Source: Parus major (Eukaryota > Chordata > Aves > Passeriformes > Paridae). Taken from it: a stretch of DNA of 64,000 bases. The stretch covers positions 82,307,769-82,371,768 of the forward strand of contig NC_031768.1 of assembly GCF_001522545.3 (NCBI RefSeq), in the 5' to 3' direction. The notes under the pieces are model-generated. The model ran no database searches. It was not told where the DNA came from and saw only the letters and a program-made list of their open reading frames with translations. Shown in pieces: positions 13,243 through 25,190 of this stretch (the stretch's first letter is position 1; each line of letters starts with the position of its first letter). The translations under genes and the position numbers were made by a program.

Positions 13243-14470
13243 TATTTACTGGATTTGATTGTAACTGACTTAGAGTCAGCAGTGACCTACAAGTACATGG
13301 CTGCTGCTCGGTTCTGAGGACAAGAGAGATGCCAGGTTTCTCACTAGCACTTGTCATGAGCAATGATGGCACAGTAGCTTGTCTGGAAAGAACTTGCTGG
13401 ATGTCTCCAGGAGCAGCTAATAAATTCAGTGTGTTTCAGTCAGGAAAGAATGTCAGAAAATTTGTCTTGTGCAGAGAAAGGAAAATCAATCAGATCAATA
13501 CAAAGTAAAAATATTATTGTTTTATCCCAGTGAAAATAAACTACTGCTGGCATTGCTGCAGTCATCTTGTTTTTCCCCTTCAGAATATTGTCTCTATGAG
13601 AGAATTGCACAGTGAGGCTGCTATGACCAGTGAGGCTATGACAGCCATTTAAAACTCATGGGGTAAACCTTTGAGTATTAAACTTGTAACGCTAGAGTAA
13701 TAAGCGAATTAAATAAATATTTCAGAGAGAAAGAAGGGAAAAGAGAATCAAAATTGAAGAGGATAGAAGTATCACAAAAAACAAGTGCTCCATGGGGTGT
13801 AGAGGAGATGGGACAAAACTTCATGTCTCATTGAGAGAAGCAATTGAGTCACAAAAAGTCCAAGAGCAGAGTTTTCAGGATTGGCTGGGAAAAGAATAGG
13901 TGGTTGTTTGTATTGTCCCACGTTCTCCTCTTTCCCTTTGCTCCTGTAAATAAATGACTGCTGTTTCAGCCACTTGAATCATTTATAGGTGGAGAATTTT
14001 AACTTAGTAAGTAGTCAAAGATCATTACTTAATGTTTCTAGGTTTCTTAGAAGGGTTCAAGTCACCCTTTAGACTTCAGAAAATGAGTCTGGCCTTGGGA
14101 CTGCCAGTTGAGCCTTGGCAGAAGAGTTACGTGAATACATCTGTATATATTGTGTGGCTTTAGCCACTGTGCAATTTCCACTCCACATGGTGGCTGGACT
14201 GACTGCATAAGCTATGAATTATTACTGCAGTGGAGCCTGAAGCAGGATTTACATTTAGAAAGCAGACTAACAGGAGTTTTCCCTGCATTGACCTAGGTCA
14301 AACATATCAGCTGGAAGTTGTTTCTTTGCATAACTTAACCTCATTTGCAAGCTTTAAGAGTATTGCTATCACTAATGTTGTCTTCTTCCTAGCAGGAAAT
14401 TGTGGCTAACAACCCCAATTTCTAGTTACCTGGAATTTTGAGTTTCATTAAACTTTAATGCTGTTTTATT
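13243..14470. other. Unique non-coding sequence, no gene seen
   Basis: No recognised repeat or exon. A short imperfect duplication of CAGTGAGGCT lies near 13,610-13,640. Confidence 0.5.
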
Positions 14471-14698
14471 TCAGTCTGAATCAACTGACTTTTTCCTTGT
14501 GGGACTATTGCTTGTTAAGCTAAAGTTCCCAGGATCTTCTGTCTTTTTTCTGGAGTTATAACTCTTTCTTAGCCTATAGCCTAGACCCAGTCCCAAAGCA
14601 AAGCCTATCACAAAGCCACACGTCTTTTTTGTTGGGTTTTGTTTATAGAAGTGACCTGGAGACCCAAGGCATGGGCTCGAACAGCACTCTATCCCCAT
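14471..14698 (-). other. Candidate 75-residue small ORF with glycine-zipper segment (unrecognised)
   Basis: On the minus strand a 75-residue frame opens with ATG at 14,698 and stops near 14,471. Residues about 30-42 read CGFVIGFALGLGLGYRLRK, a short hydrophobic segment with glycines spaced like a glycine zipper. A basic, serine-rich tail follows (KSYNSRKKTED ... PTRKKSVDSD). This layout resembles small single-pass membrane proteins such as mitochondrial microproteins, but I recognise no homologue. An AATAAA overlaps the sequence directly after the stop codon, as in a compact transcript end or an old retrocopy. The N-terminal 25 residues look random, so the real start could be a splice acceptor further in. 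Chance is the leading alternative. Confidence 0.15.
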
Positions 14699-17460
14699 CT
14701 ATATCTTGCCATGTCTTGTGGAGTCCCTGCAGTGGTTTTTGCCTCATTCCATCCAGTGCTCTCCTAGACAATGGCTGGGCTGTCTGCATCAGGCAGAGTC
14801 AGTGAGAGCATGCAGCTTTGGCAGAGATGAGAGGTCCACACAGGACAGTGCCAAGCCACTTGCCCTTGAAGCCAGAGAAAGGGCCCTGTACCTATTAGTG
14901 AAATCTTAACCTCTAAGTCTTACCTTGAATTTTCTGAGAGCTGTAAGTGGCTTAAAGACCTAGTGAAGTTTTTTAATGAAGCTTAGAGTCATTAGTCTCT
15001 CTACTTGGGCAGTAATGGAGTATAGTTATAGCACCTCTTTAAAGTCACTGCTCTCCTCCTGTAGTGACTTTCACACTCCAGGTTCTGGGACACAGTACAA
15101 TGGATAGTATTCATCACTACCAGTGAAATGAACCACACTTTCTGCTGCTGTGCATCAATTAATAACCTGGATGCAGCAATACTGTGTAATTGGGACAGTG
15201 GTGATCCACAGGGAACATAGGTCATGAAACTCTCTACTGATGTGTTTTTGCTCTTCAGCTTGTGGTTGTTAGTTCAGCTGGCTAAGAGGAGTTTTAGGGA
15301 ACATAGTGAAAAAAGAAAGGTGCATCCTGTTGAAATTATAAACAAATGTGGTTAGGGAAGATGTGACTTTTCAAGCCTGAGGAGTTCAGTTATATTCCTG
15401 GAAGAAGCACTACAGAATTTTTAATGAGCAAATGATCAGGACCTCAGTGCTACATCTTGTCCAGTCGCTGGCACATTTAGAAGCAAATCACTCTCTCCCA
15501 CCACAAGCAGGGCATCATTCTCAGTCAGAAGGAAGAGTGCTATTCACTGAATCCCTGACTTCCAAGCACTGAGTCAGGCAAATCCGACTTGACTTCAAGG
15601 TCAAAAGTCAGCAGAGATAGCAGAGGTATGGTAGTTAATGACTGTGTGTTTCTCCTAACCTTCTGACCAGAAGCCACTGGTAGCTGTGTTTAATAATGAG
15701 GATAGCATTTACCTAGATGAAATCAAGTAATATATATACAAGCAACATGAAAAACCATTGTGTATTTGCATTATTACTCCAGAAAAATGAGGATGATTTG
15801 TGCACTGAGCTAAATGTGTAGGCTGTGGATATTGCATTTTGATGTATCAGATGGACAACCTTTCCTTAGAGGTAATTTGTATGAATAATTTAGAGTTTCA
15901 GGGACGATTTTTTTGTTTCTTTCCATTTGTGTTTGTTAAAGTAACATCAACCTCATAGTGCTTGGCATAGACTCATCAAAACACTAGCTAGAAATGCCAC
16001 TAAAGCTAATAATTCAACTACATTTTGCTGTATAATGAGTCAATCATCACATTAGTTTTATTGAAACATATGCAGCATCCACCAAACACTGCTATTTGCT
16101 CATCTGACTTTCATCAGCACAAAGACATTTAGAGGCATTTGTGTTGTGTGCTATTCTCATGGCCTGCAGCAGCAAAAAGTGCTCTTTTTGATAACACTTC
16201 AGTTGAGGTCCCTATTAGAGGAGACTGGGACCTTTGTAATCACTATCAGCTGGTGGCCTTTGCTTAAGAATCTTGCTTGTTTTTCAGACTCCATAAAACT
16301 CAGTCAAGGTTGCTGTTTATGGTCTGTTTTCACTTGGTCATTTGCAATATGTATCTGTTTTCCTATTGCATAAAAAATAATATAAACATATGACTTATGA
16401 TGTACTGCCACTGTTGCCATCTTCCAGCTATTGGAATAAAGTATTTTCCATTGACAGATCATTTTGTGTTTGGCTTTTATCAGAAGGAAAACCTTGTAGG
16501 AGTAACATCAACAACACATTCCTCATCTGGAGCACTGGGAACAGTGTCCTGGCAGAAGTGTCTTGGGAGTAGTGTTTGATATGAATACAGGCCACTTCTT
16601 CAATTCTTGTCCTGCTTGTTCTTCAATGCCCACATATATAGCCCCACATTTGCATTTACACTGAATGCACATCAAGGCCATCAATTCTGTTCCAAACCTC
16701 TGCAAATCCTGGTCAGTCTCTGGTCTCTGTGCTGAGTTGTTTCAAATGGGTGTTGCTGGCAATGGAAAAAGGTCACATCAGTGCCTCCAAAGGATTCTAC
16801 TGTGTGGAGTAGGCAGACAGACAGTTTAAGCTCTAAAACTTTCAGCCCTCAGGCAGCAGAAGTATCTTATTATCTCTGCTGCATGGGTGTTGTGAAATAT
16901 ATATGTTCTACTTGAAAATTCAACAGAACACAGCAATATTTTCTATGACAAGAAGTTGAATTCCTTATTATCCTATCCTATTCCCTCTTACTGCAGCTAT
17001 GGATATCTAATTTGTAGCTAGCTCTTTTAACTTTTCCTAGAAAATCAATCCTTCCTGCCTTCTAATTATTTTAGATGCTCTTCTGTGAATCCCCTCTATT
17101 TTTGTCAATTTTTTTCTGAAAGATCTTTTATGTATTTTCCCTCAGCCACTGTTGCACATGGTGCCTATGCTTGCTATGCTTTATCATCAGGTTGTACCAA
17201 GCCTTAGTAAATGTGTTCCCTCATTAGGATTTTCTATGTTTGCTTCCCCAACCGAAATCTGGAATGTGTATTATGAATTTCATCTTCTTAATTTGCCTTC
17301 ACATTTTTTATTACTTGCTCCCCTCTCGTTTGCTATCTGCCTTTGTGCATTGAGTATTCATTTAATAAACACTGCTTTTATTTTATTATTTGTAATAAAG
17401 TACCAGTGGCACAAAGTCAACCAAACTAGAGACACTTGCACACCACTGTTCTGTCATTGA
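14699..17460. other. Unique non-coding sequence, no gene seen
   Basis: Short reading frames only. The segment 14,700-14,910 is a little richer in G and C than its surroundings but has no recognised repeat or exon. Confidence 0.5.
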
Positions 17461-17700
17461 ATAAGAGGCAGAGATCTTGTCTTAAAGAATTTGTGGTCCA
17501 CACAGACACGATTAACAGAAGTTGGGATAGTGTATGTTAGAATATGCATTTGACATAGAAGAAATAAAGAGTAAAAGACAAGATGGATCAGATTAGGTGG
17601 TTTCCCCAAGGGTTTACTTGTCATGGAGAGCTGAATCCAGAACTTCCTCAGGCCTAACTTGGGACCTTTACCTTACAAGCATTTCCTTGTCAGCTCATCA
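17461..17700. mobile_element. Ancient amniote LINE/SINE remnant (L2/L3-like)
   Basis: The stretch 'GATCTTGTCTTAAAGAATTTGTGGTCCACACAGACACG' followed by 'GGTGGTTTCCCCAAGGGTTTACTTGTCATGG' and 'GCTGAATCCAGAACTTCC' follows the order of old L2/L3/MIR-type 3' sequence: an 'AGAGCTTACAGTCTAAATAGACA'-like block, then a 'GACTTGCCCAAGGTCACACAGC'-like block, then 'CAGAGCCAGGAATAGAACC'. The match is loose, as expected for pre-avian repeats, and the family is uncertain. Confidence 0.4.
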
Positions 17701-18177
17701 TTCTGTCATTTAATCTCTTGTAGGGTGACCACAGATCTTGCAGCACAAGTCTTTACATCACCAAAGTTCCACCTGTTTGTTTTTTAGTGTTTGATTGCCA
17801 CTTAAGGAGTGCAGAAACTTCATGTCATCCTCAGTACCATATATGAAATTAGAACTTGGATTATTTTTGCTAGGAAATGTTATCTTGCAGCAGAGGAGAA
17901 TGAGTGGAAGAGATATTAGGATTAAAACTAAGTGGCTAAACTGGCTTGATATTTGTTACATCTCCATTCTAATTTCCTTCCCACCCAAGCAAATACCATA
18001 GCCTTTATCTGTAATTAAATTATTTATCTTGGTAAAGTGCTGAAGCTGAAGTGACAGCTTTGAAGAAAAAAGGTTGTTTGAAGAAGAATAGCATTTCCTT
18101 TTCTCTTGTTTGCAGTAGCATTATCATCAGTATGTTCCCTGAAATCCCTTCAGAAATGTCTAGACAAGACCAAAGAG
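17701..18177. other. Unique non-coding sequence, no gene seen
   Basis: No recognised repeat or coding exon. Confidence 0.5.
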
Positions 18178-18202
18178 GAGGAGTGGTAGGCTACCACTCC
18201 TC
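18178..18202. repeat. Perfect 12-bp palindrome with one central base
   Basis: GAGGAGTGGTAG (18,178-18,189) and CTACCACTCCTC (18,191-18,202) are exact reverse complements around a single G. Unlike the AT-rich palindromes elsewhere, this one is GC-balanced and therefore less likely by chance. It lies 46 bp upstream of the ERVL LTR. Confidence 0.92.
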
Positions 18203-18247
18203 TTCCTGAGTCCTGAATACCCCAGGTTCAATTCAGATGTCCATTTT

Positions 18248-18501
18248 TGCTAGTTTTGGCTGAGGTAGAGTTAATTTTCTTCACCTTGCTCTTCTGGAGA
18301 TGGCTGAACACCTGCTACCCCATGGGCAACAGTGAATTAATTCCTTGTTTTGCTTTGCTTGTGCATGCAGCTTTTGTTTTCCCTATTAAACCCACAAGTT
18401 TACCAACTTTTACCTTCCAATTCTCTCCCTGATCCTGCTGGCTGGGGAGTGAGCAAGCAACTGTCTGGGCATTGGATGCTGGATGGGGTTAAACCACAAC
18501 A
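18248..18501 (+). mobile_element. Solo LTR of avian ERVL-type endogenous retrovirus
   Basis: The element begins TGCTAGTTTTGGCTGAGGTAG..AGTTAATTTTCTTC and ends 'GGCTGGGGAGTGAGCAAGCAAC' ... 'GGATGGGGTTAAACCACAACA'. Both ends fit the avian ERVL LTR family, in which a GGCTGGGATAGAGTTAATTTTC-like start and a GGGGTTAAACCACRACA end are typical. It starts TG and ends CA. No internal retroviral genes flank it, so it is a solo LTR left by recombination. At about 254 bp it is shorter than full-length family members and likely has internal deletions. I could not see a matching 5-bp target duplication (ATTTT before, ACATT after), which suits an old insertion. Confidence 0.82.
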
Positions 18502-21500
18502 ACATTAAACAAAATAAATGCACACATTACTCATTCTCATTTTTTTAGGTTTTTATTCTTTTTTGTGACTTGAAATCATGAAGGTTTTTGCCAACAGTAA
18601 TGGAATAGGTACAATAGAAGAGATCTAGGTGGTTGGGAGCTATATATGCTATAGAAATGCAGTACATAGATGTATTAAAAATGGAGAAAAAAATGCTGAC
18701 ATAATTATATTTTTTTTTTCAGGTTTAGGTTAACATAGCAATAAAATGTAGAACCAAAATGCTCTTAGAAGACATGAAGAAGATTCAGTGATAGGGAGTG
18801 TCACAAGGATGACAGAAAAGTGCCAAGTGAACGATATTTTGGCAGCAGTTTGAGACAGGCTATTTGTATGTCTCTAATTAGCTGTACAAATGAATGTATG
18901 CCTGTTAATAGAAATGATGTAAATATGAAAGAATAGCAATTTCACTAGTAAGATGAAGTATTCTAAATGTTTCATGGGATACAAGAATAGAATTTAAATA
19001 AATATGAAAATTTTTATGTCATGGACTGTGAAAGGATACCGTCTTTGAAGATCTCCCCAAGGTGTCCTTTTCAACATTTGTTCTCTTGCAGTTTCTGTCA
19101 GGCTGAGGATGTTGTGAAAATGAAAGATGTGCCAAGTCCCAGCCAGTTTTTGCTTTTAGAGCTCCTTATTTGATTGCAGTCAAAAAGTCAAATTTGCTTT
19201 TTTTATTTGAATTTTTTTGGTAGTATTATTAGCATGACAGACTGGAAAAGAAATCTAACAAGGGTGGCAGGTAACAAATGATCATTTTCCAATCTGAAGC
19301 CCTTCTGATGGCCAAGAGACCAGTTAAACTATAATAGCCTCTGAATCAGATTCTTCCAACAAGTACAATACTAAAAAAAGTTTTTGTCACACACTTCAGC
19401 TTTTTCTTTCTTGTTTCTTATGGTGTTTTACTCAAAGCCATGCAGAGACAGAGAATTATTAAGATAAAAATCAAAACCCTCCTGGAGTTAAGCTTATCTG
19501 ACTTCGTCTCATGTAATGTTGGAATATCTTGTCTTTAGCTGGCACCTCACCAGCGAGCTATCATCTGGCCTCCTGCTGACTGCTGAGTTGTTTATAAAAA
19601 CACATTTCTCTCTGCATATGATCCAGATGCTTTGGAGGGAGGAGGAATATATTAGGCATGCAGAATAGATAGGCAGCTTTTTTCATGGGTCTTGGTGGGA
19701 AATCAAGGGAAGTTAGTGGCAGGAAAAATAATTCAAAGTCTTTAAAGCTCTTTTGAAGTGATTTCTTCAAAGCCCACCTTTTGCATTTTACTGTAAAATC
19801 CTTAAGCTTGGAGATGCAAATCCAGGCATGATGTTGTATCACTCAGGAAATTGCATGACTTAAATCTACTGTGAATGAACAGGCAGGCTGAGATTCATCT
19901 CACCTGCCTAGGAATTTAGACGTCTGTGCAAGCTATTTCATTTCTTTTATCAGTGGGAGATAAGTAGCTGAAGGGGATGGTTCATCATGTCCTAATCTGG
20001 GTGTCAAGGAGAAGTGCTTGGACTCATACTTTGGAAGTGCATTTCTCTGTCCTTTAAATACAGATCACTGACTTGAAGCAGATGGATACCTTTCAGATGA
20101 CTGAAGTCAGGTTGGGTAGAGTCCGCCAGCAGTGGTATGCTAGTGAGCATCACACTGCTGATACTTCAATGATCCACTGAAAAAGAGAAAAAACTGATTC
20201 TAAACCTTCTGACCCATCATTTAAAAGCTCTCCAGGGAAAAGGAATAGAAAAGCATGCTTTATAAACCTATCTATCTACATCAACATTGTGAGAGATGAA
20301 GGAGGGTTTATTTTGCATTATATACTTAGCTCCCTAAGTCTTTAAGCTACCTGTAAGTTATTCTGGACTGCATTTCATAAACAGAATTATTCATTAGACT
20401 GAAAATATTACAACATGAAAAGTTTTGAAGACAAGATTTATTTCAAATGAGAATTTAGTATGTGAATTTTGAAAGTGTTCAGTGGTCACTGAACAGCAGC
20501 TGGTTTTTATGACTTCTACATGTCTTTAATTTTAATTTCTGAATGAATTAGTTAAAAGAATTAATTCTGTCCCTCTCAGGATTTTCCTTCTGAAGGAGAC
20601 AGTTCTCTTGTAGCAATGAGAATGGACTCAGGCCAAGGCAAGTCTCCTTTGAAAAAAGTCAGTTTAATATTTTTAAGGCAACATTTGAAAACAAAAGTAA
20701 TCTAAGGTATATATAAATTATTTTAATTAGTAAGAGCAAGAAAAATATTTGGAAAAAGAAGTGGTCAGTTATTAAGTGACTAAGGAGTAGGTTTGGGGTA
20801 ATTTTATCCAAATCTGTAACAAAAGACCCCTTAAAAAATCAGAAACAGGTAACATAAGTCTTGGTTTGGCTTGTTACCACTCAGCTACTCTGTCAGTTTT
20901 TTGTCTTCTTTCCTGCTGTGCAGGAAATCTAGATTAGTCTGTTTGCAGCAGGTTTTCTGGGGTTCATGTAGTGTCATGACACAGCAGTGTTTGTGCTGCA
21001 AGTGATGTAATAACACTATGGCTTTCTGAAATGTGGTGTTTTCACAGGCAAACTGGGTACTAATGAGGTCCCCATGGGCAGCTGGGTGATTTAAATAACT
21101 TAATTTCCATCCATCTCTTTTGTAGCAGTAACTTGTTTACCTTTTACCGTTGCAATTGCAGTAAGAACTGCAGTACTAGAGAGTGGGAACAAAAGGCTTT
21201 TGTCTAAGAGCAATTTTGGAGGAACTCTGTTCAATTTGTTCCAAATTTTTCCATGAGCAAGTTCCTCGACTCTCTTCCTCAAGGATTTGCACCAAATACA
21301 AGAAATAGCCACTTGATCTATCTAAAATATATAAGGCTACCAGTCAAACTAAGGAAAACCAGCAAAATCTGCTGGTTCATTCTCTATCCACCAGCCAAAA
21401 AAATACATGCCCATAAACAAAGAAATTGACCCTTGATTTTCTGCTCTGGTCCAGATATCATCATGCCCTCTAGCACAAAAAAAATAGCTGTTGGCTTATG

Positions 21501-21680
21501 TTTGTGTATGTATGCTGCTGTCACTGCAGCTCAAACAATCCAGAAAAATAAGTTTTTATTGTCGGAACCAACTTTTTAACAAGTTTCAGCCAGCTGCATG
21601 AGAACCCTGCTTTTGGCTGTTCCAGCAGTTGGAGCTTTCTGTTAATGTTAGTGTCACATGCAGTGAAAAGGGGAATCTTC
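18502..21680. other. Unique non-coding sequence, no gene seen
   Basis: AT-rich with a T run near 18,710. The minus-strand frame at 21,100-21,312 (70 residues) has a locally protein-like stretch (RVPPKLLLDKSLLFPLSSTAVLTAIATVKGK) but no family I recognise. No clear repeats. Confidence 0.5.
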
Positions 21681-22355
21681 AATTGGAACAGGGTGCTCAG
21701 AGCCCTGGCCAATCTGTCCTCAGATGTTGTCAGGGATGCGGTATCCACCACATCTCTGTGCAACTTGTTCCAGTGCTTCACTACCACACTGTAGGATGTT
21801 TCTTCCTTTCATTTTATCTGCATGTACCCCCTTTCAGTGTTAAACCTTTTCCCGTGTCCTATTCCAGGAGATGCTAATAAAAAATCTGTCCTCATCTTTC
21901 TTACAAGCCCCCTGTAAGGCTACAGTAAGTTCTCCCCAGTTTTCACTTCTGTGGTCTGAACAACCCAAATTCTCTCAGTCTTTTTTCAGAGGAGAGGTGT
22001 TACATCCCTGTGATAATTTCTGTGGCCCTACTCTAGGCTCTCTGCAACAGCTCCATGTTCTGCCTATGCTGGGAAACCCAGATCTCTTTCCAGGTCACAA
22101 GGGTAGAGGGGCAGAATCTCCTCCCTCACCCTGCTGGCCATGCCACTTGTGACACAGCCCGGGTCATGCTTGGCTTTTGGGGCTGTGAGTGCACATTAAA
22201 AAATCATTTCCAGCTTTTCATCCACCAGCACCCCCAAGTCCTCTTCAGCAGGGCTGCTCTCAATCCCTTCATTCCCAGTCCTGTATTGATACCATGGTTT
22301 GCTTTGAAAGAAGTACAGAACCTTGCAGTTATTGAACCCCATGAATATCATCTGA
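21681..22355 (-). mobile_element. CR1 LINE fragment, longest in the window, includes ORF2 end
   Basis: This is the most extensive CR1 copy, and on the plus strand it reads as antisense. 'CAGGGTGCTCAGAGCCCTGG' and 'TTGTTCCAGTGCTTCACTACC' come first. Later come 'GTAGAGGGGCAGAATCTCCTCCCTC', 'TGGGGCTGTGAGTGCACATT', 'CCAGCTTTTCATCCACCAGC', 'ACCCCCAAGTCCTCTTCAGC', 'AGGGCTGCTCTCAATCCCTTC' and finally 'AGAACCTTGCAGTTATTGAACC'. These are classic CR1 blocks in the expected order. On the minus strand near 21,787 a frame reads VVKHWNKLHRDVVDTASL, resembling the KHWNRLPREVV-type text commonly read through CR1 3' regions. Some expected sequence between these blocks appears to be missing. No intact ORF2 remains. 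Confidence 0.93.
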
Positions 22356-24624
22356 GAGTCCCAAAATAGAGAAATTAGTCATCTCAACAAAAAAAAGATC
22401 CGTTCCAATAATTAAAGTTAGTCAAAAATGGAAATGCAGATGATGGTGTCATATTTTCCTTCTGTCAGAAGACCACTGATTTGAAACCCTATCTATAATG
22501 AATCCTAAGATAAGAATCAGAAAGCAAAGTTTTATAAAACAAGATCCTAGTAAGCTTGTTTAGATATTTTGAGGTTTTGAGGTAAAAGTATAAGAGCTCC
22601 ATTTGTCATATCTTAAACTATTTTACTGAAGATTCTTGAAACATACAAACTTTTCCTCTTTGAAGGGAGAATGGGAAAGGAAAATTTTCCCTCATTCATT
22701 CTGCAAGTCTCAAAAAAAGACATTTCTTTAATATCCAAGCAGCGTGCCTCAACAGCCAAGGGGGCAAGGTACCAGGGCTTGTAACATTATGGAGGGGGAT
22801 AATTTTGTCAAAGAAACAGCTGGGCAGCTGTAGGTCAGAGCTCTTTATGTCTGCAACACTCCTCTGAATATTATATTCTTACCCTCAGGTGATTTGGTGT
22901 GGTCATTCCTGTAACAGTTTTAGTTCACATTACAGCAGTTAATGTCATGAAAATTGTGTGAAGCTGCCATAAACTGATTCAAAACACTCCAGGAGATTAC
23001 AGAAGTGGAGGTTTTGGATGTGCTGGGATTTCCTTACTGCATGAAATCTGACTGCAATTGATTTGCATGCAAAGATTGTTTACCCAGTCCTGCTGTTAGG
23101 TGGTTTATGCAGAAAATAAGTAATTTTGCTTTTTTCTGATGAAGCCTGCTCTTTCAAGTGGAAAGCAACGCAGTGGCCCTAGACTGTTACAGAACATCAT
23201 GAGACCAGGTGTGCTCTGGGATTCACACTGTGCACCACAATTTCTCCAACCCCTGGGCAGCCCTAAAGCTCACTTCTTCAGCCCATTCAAACTGCATAAA
23301 ACTGCAATGTGCTGTTATTGTTTTCCAAAACAACATTTTCCTTCCATTTTAAAGATTCTGAGACAGAAACACTTCCTGAGCTAAACATTAGGGTAATGTT
23401 TATCATTATAGCTTTTGAGGGATACCTGCCTTCCCTCAGGTAAAATAAATAGCTTTTCCCTCTCTCTCTCCAGTATAACCATCTGAAAGTTAACTATCCA
23501 GCCTAAATTAATTTCCTGATTCCCTCTGAAGTTCCCTGGGAAAGAAAATCACCTCTAGATGATTTCAGCTGACCTATTTTAAACATATATTTAGAAGAAG
23601 ATGAAACAGAATTTTGTCTTTCCCAGGGTTCTCCCGTTCTGAACACTCCCTGTGAATCTAATGACTGATATTTATTTTGTCTAGAGAGTTTGTACAGTAG
23701 CATCTTTGGTAATAGGGTTGATAGATAAAGACACATGAAAGCGTACAAAGCTAATAATAAAACAGTAGCAGTGGGAAAATATATGTAGATATACATAGAT
23801 CAAAGCAGCTCCTTGAAATTTAGCAGATTGTAGAAAATAAATACATAACTGAGTTCAGAAGAGAAAATGAAAGAGAAAAACTAGAAGAAAACATCTCAAA
23901 TTATTTTTTTTATGTGATCTGTGTTGAGCACCTTGTGCTGTATTCATGTGCATGACAATGATATTGCCTGATAATAAGAACGTTCAAATCAACATGGGAC
24001 TATGAAAAATCTACAATTGGGTTATATCTTTTTTTGCTATCAAAGTTTTATTGATTTGTAGAGGCACATCATAAACAACAGCCCATTTTCCATAGACCTT
24101 CCAGACCAGGACAGGCAGGCATGGTTTATAAAGTTGCCCCCCACCTTCACTGGGTAAAGAAAAATAAAATATAAACAAATTGTAAAAATTCAGAGCTTTT
24201 TCTAGTATTACTGTGTGAACTACTGGTTTGCTCTGAATGTAAGCACCATGATGGCTTTTTAAGTTTTGATGGAAAGATTCTTTTCTACTAGTTACTTGTG
24301 ATGAAGGGAAGAAAAAGATCAGAGGAAGATATGTGATATCCTTTGGACAGCAGAAGCAGGAAAGCTGACTTTCTGTTATACAGAGGATTTGGTGAGTGTG
24401 TCAAATAGGAATTATGGAAGGACTGGAATTAAAAAAATTGCTGAGAGGAATCTGAGGGTTCCTGGGAAGTAAGGGGTTAAAGGTCCAGATAAAGCATCAA
24501 AGCCGAAGGAAGTGATGTTACAACAGTTAAGGGGGGTGGTTTTCAAAATTTTCAGAACACTTTAAGTCAGATAGGCAGCATGCAGAAGACCACATTTTAC
24601 ATGGGGAAGATACAAACTCAGATA
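22356..24624. other. Unique non-coding sequence with a POU/forkhead-like patch
   Basis: No exon or recognised repeat. The patch 22,980-23,110 contains the perfect 12-bp palindrome TTTGCATGCAAA (23,062-23,073), two overlapping octamer-like half-sites, followed by the forkhead-type TGTTTAC at 23,077-23,083. This is motif reading only. Confidence 0.45.
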
Positions 24625-24838
24625 ATAGACCACCACAGGGTGGCTGAGCACTGGAACTGGCTTTGCAGGGAAGTGGTCACAGCACCAATCCTGAAAGAGT
24701 TCAAGAAGTGTTTGGACAATGCTCTCCGGCACACAGGGTGACTCTTGGTGCTGTCCTGTGCAGGGCCAGGAGTTGGACTTCAATGATCCTTGTGGGTTTC
24801 TTCCAACTCAGCATATTCTGTTATATTAAGATTCTATA
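24625..24838 (+). mobile_element. CR1 LINE 3' end, plus orientation
   Basis: Reads in the sense direction. 'GGTGGCTGAGCACTGGAACTGG' is followed by 'GAAGTGGTCACAGCACCAATCC', 'AAGAGTTCAAGAAGTGTTTGG', 'ACAATGCTCTCCGGCACACAGG', 'GCAGGGCCAGGAGTTGGACTT', 'GATCCTTGTGGGTTTCTTCCAAC' and the terminal 'ATTCTGTTATATTAAGATTCTAT'. The last block is the decayed CR1 3' octamer tail, so the 3' end is intact and the 5' end truncated. Confidence 0.95.
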
Positions 24839-24994
24839 TGTGTGCCATAAGAAATCAAGTGAGACGCTACAATAGCATGTTTCCTTTTGCCAAACAAGAA
24901 AATGTAAATTCTTGTACAGTTCCCAAAAGAGATAACAGGAGTTTCCTATTGTATCAGGGCACCTGGGAAGATCTATGACATACACTTGTACAAA

Positions 24995-25190
24995 GATAGA
25001 TTGGTTTGGGTTGGAAGGGACCTTAATGACCACCTAGTTTGAACCTCCCCCCAGCCATAAGCTGGGGCAGCTTTCACTAGATCAGACTGCTCAGAGTTCC
25101 ATCCAACTTGGCCTTAAACACTCCCAAAGTTAGGGCATCCACAGACCTCTCTGGGCAAGCTATTCCAGTACCTCAGCACTCTCATGATTT
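24995..25190 (-). mobile_element. CR1 LINE fragment, minus orientation
   Basis: The plus strand opens with GGTTTGGGTTGGAAGGGACC near 25,003, then 'CACCTAGTTTGAACC', 'CACTAGATCAGACTGCTCAGAG', 'CCATCCAACTTGGCCTTAAAC' and 'ACAGACCTCTCTGGGCAAGC'. This is the antisense of a CR1 3' end from a different subfamily than the copy at 24,625. Its 3' end faces that copy's 3' end across about 156 bp. Confidence 0.93.

Noticed and set aside
18243..18506. 5-bp target-site duplication around the ERVL LTR
   Set aside because: The flanks read ATTTT and ACATT, which do not match; the duplication has decayed or the boundaries are shifted.
21521..22369. Cluster of overlapping frames on both strands
   Set aside because: They coincide with the CR1 fragment; they are pieces of CR1 ORF2/3' sequence and its antisense.
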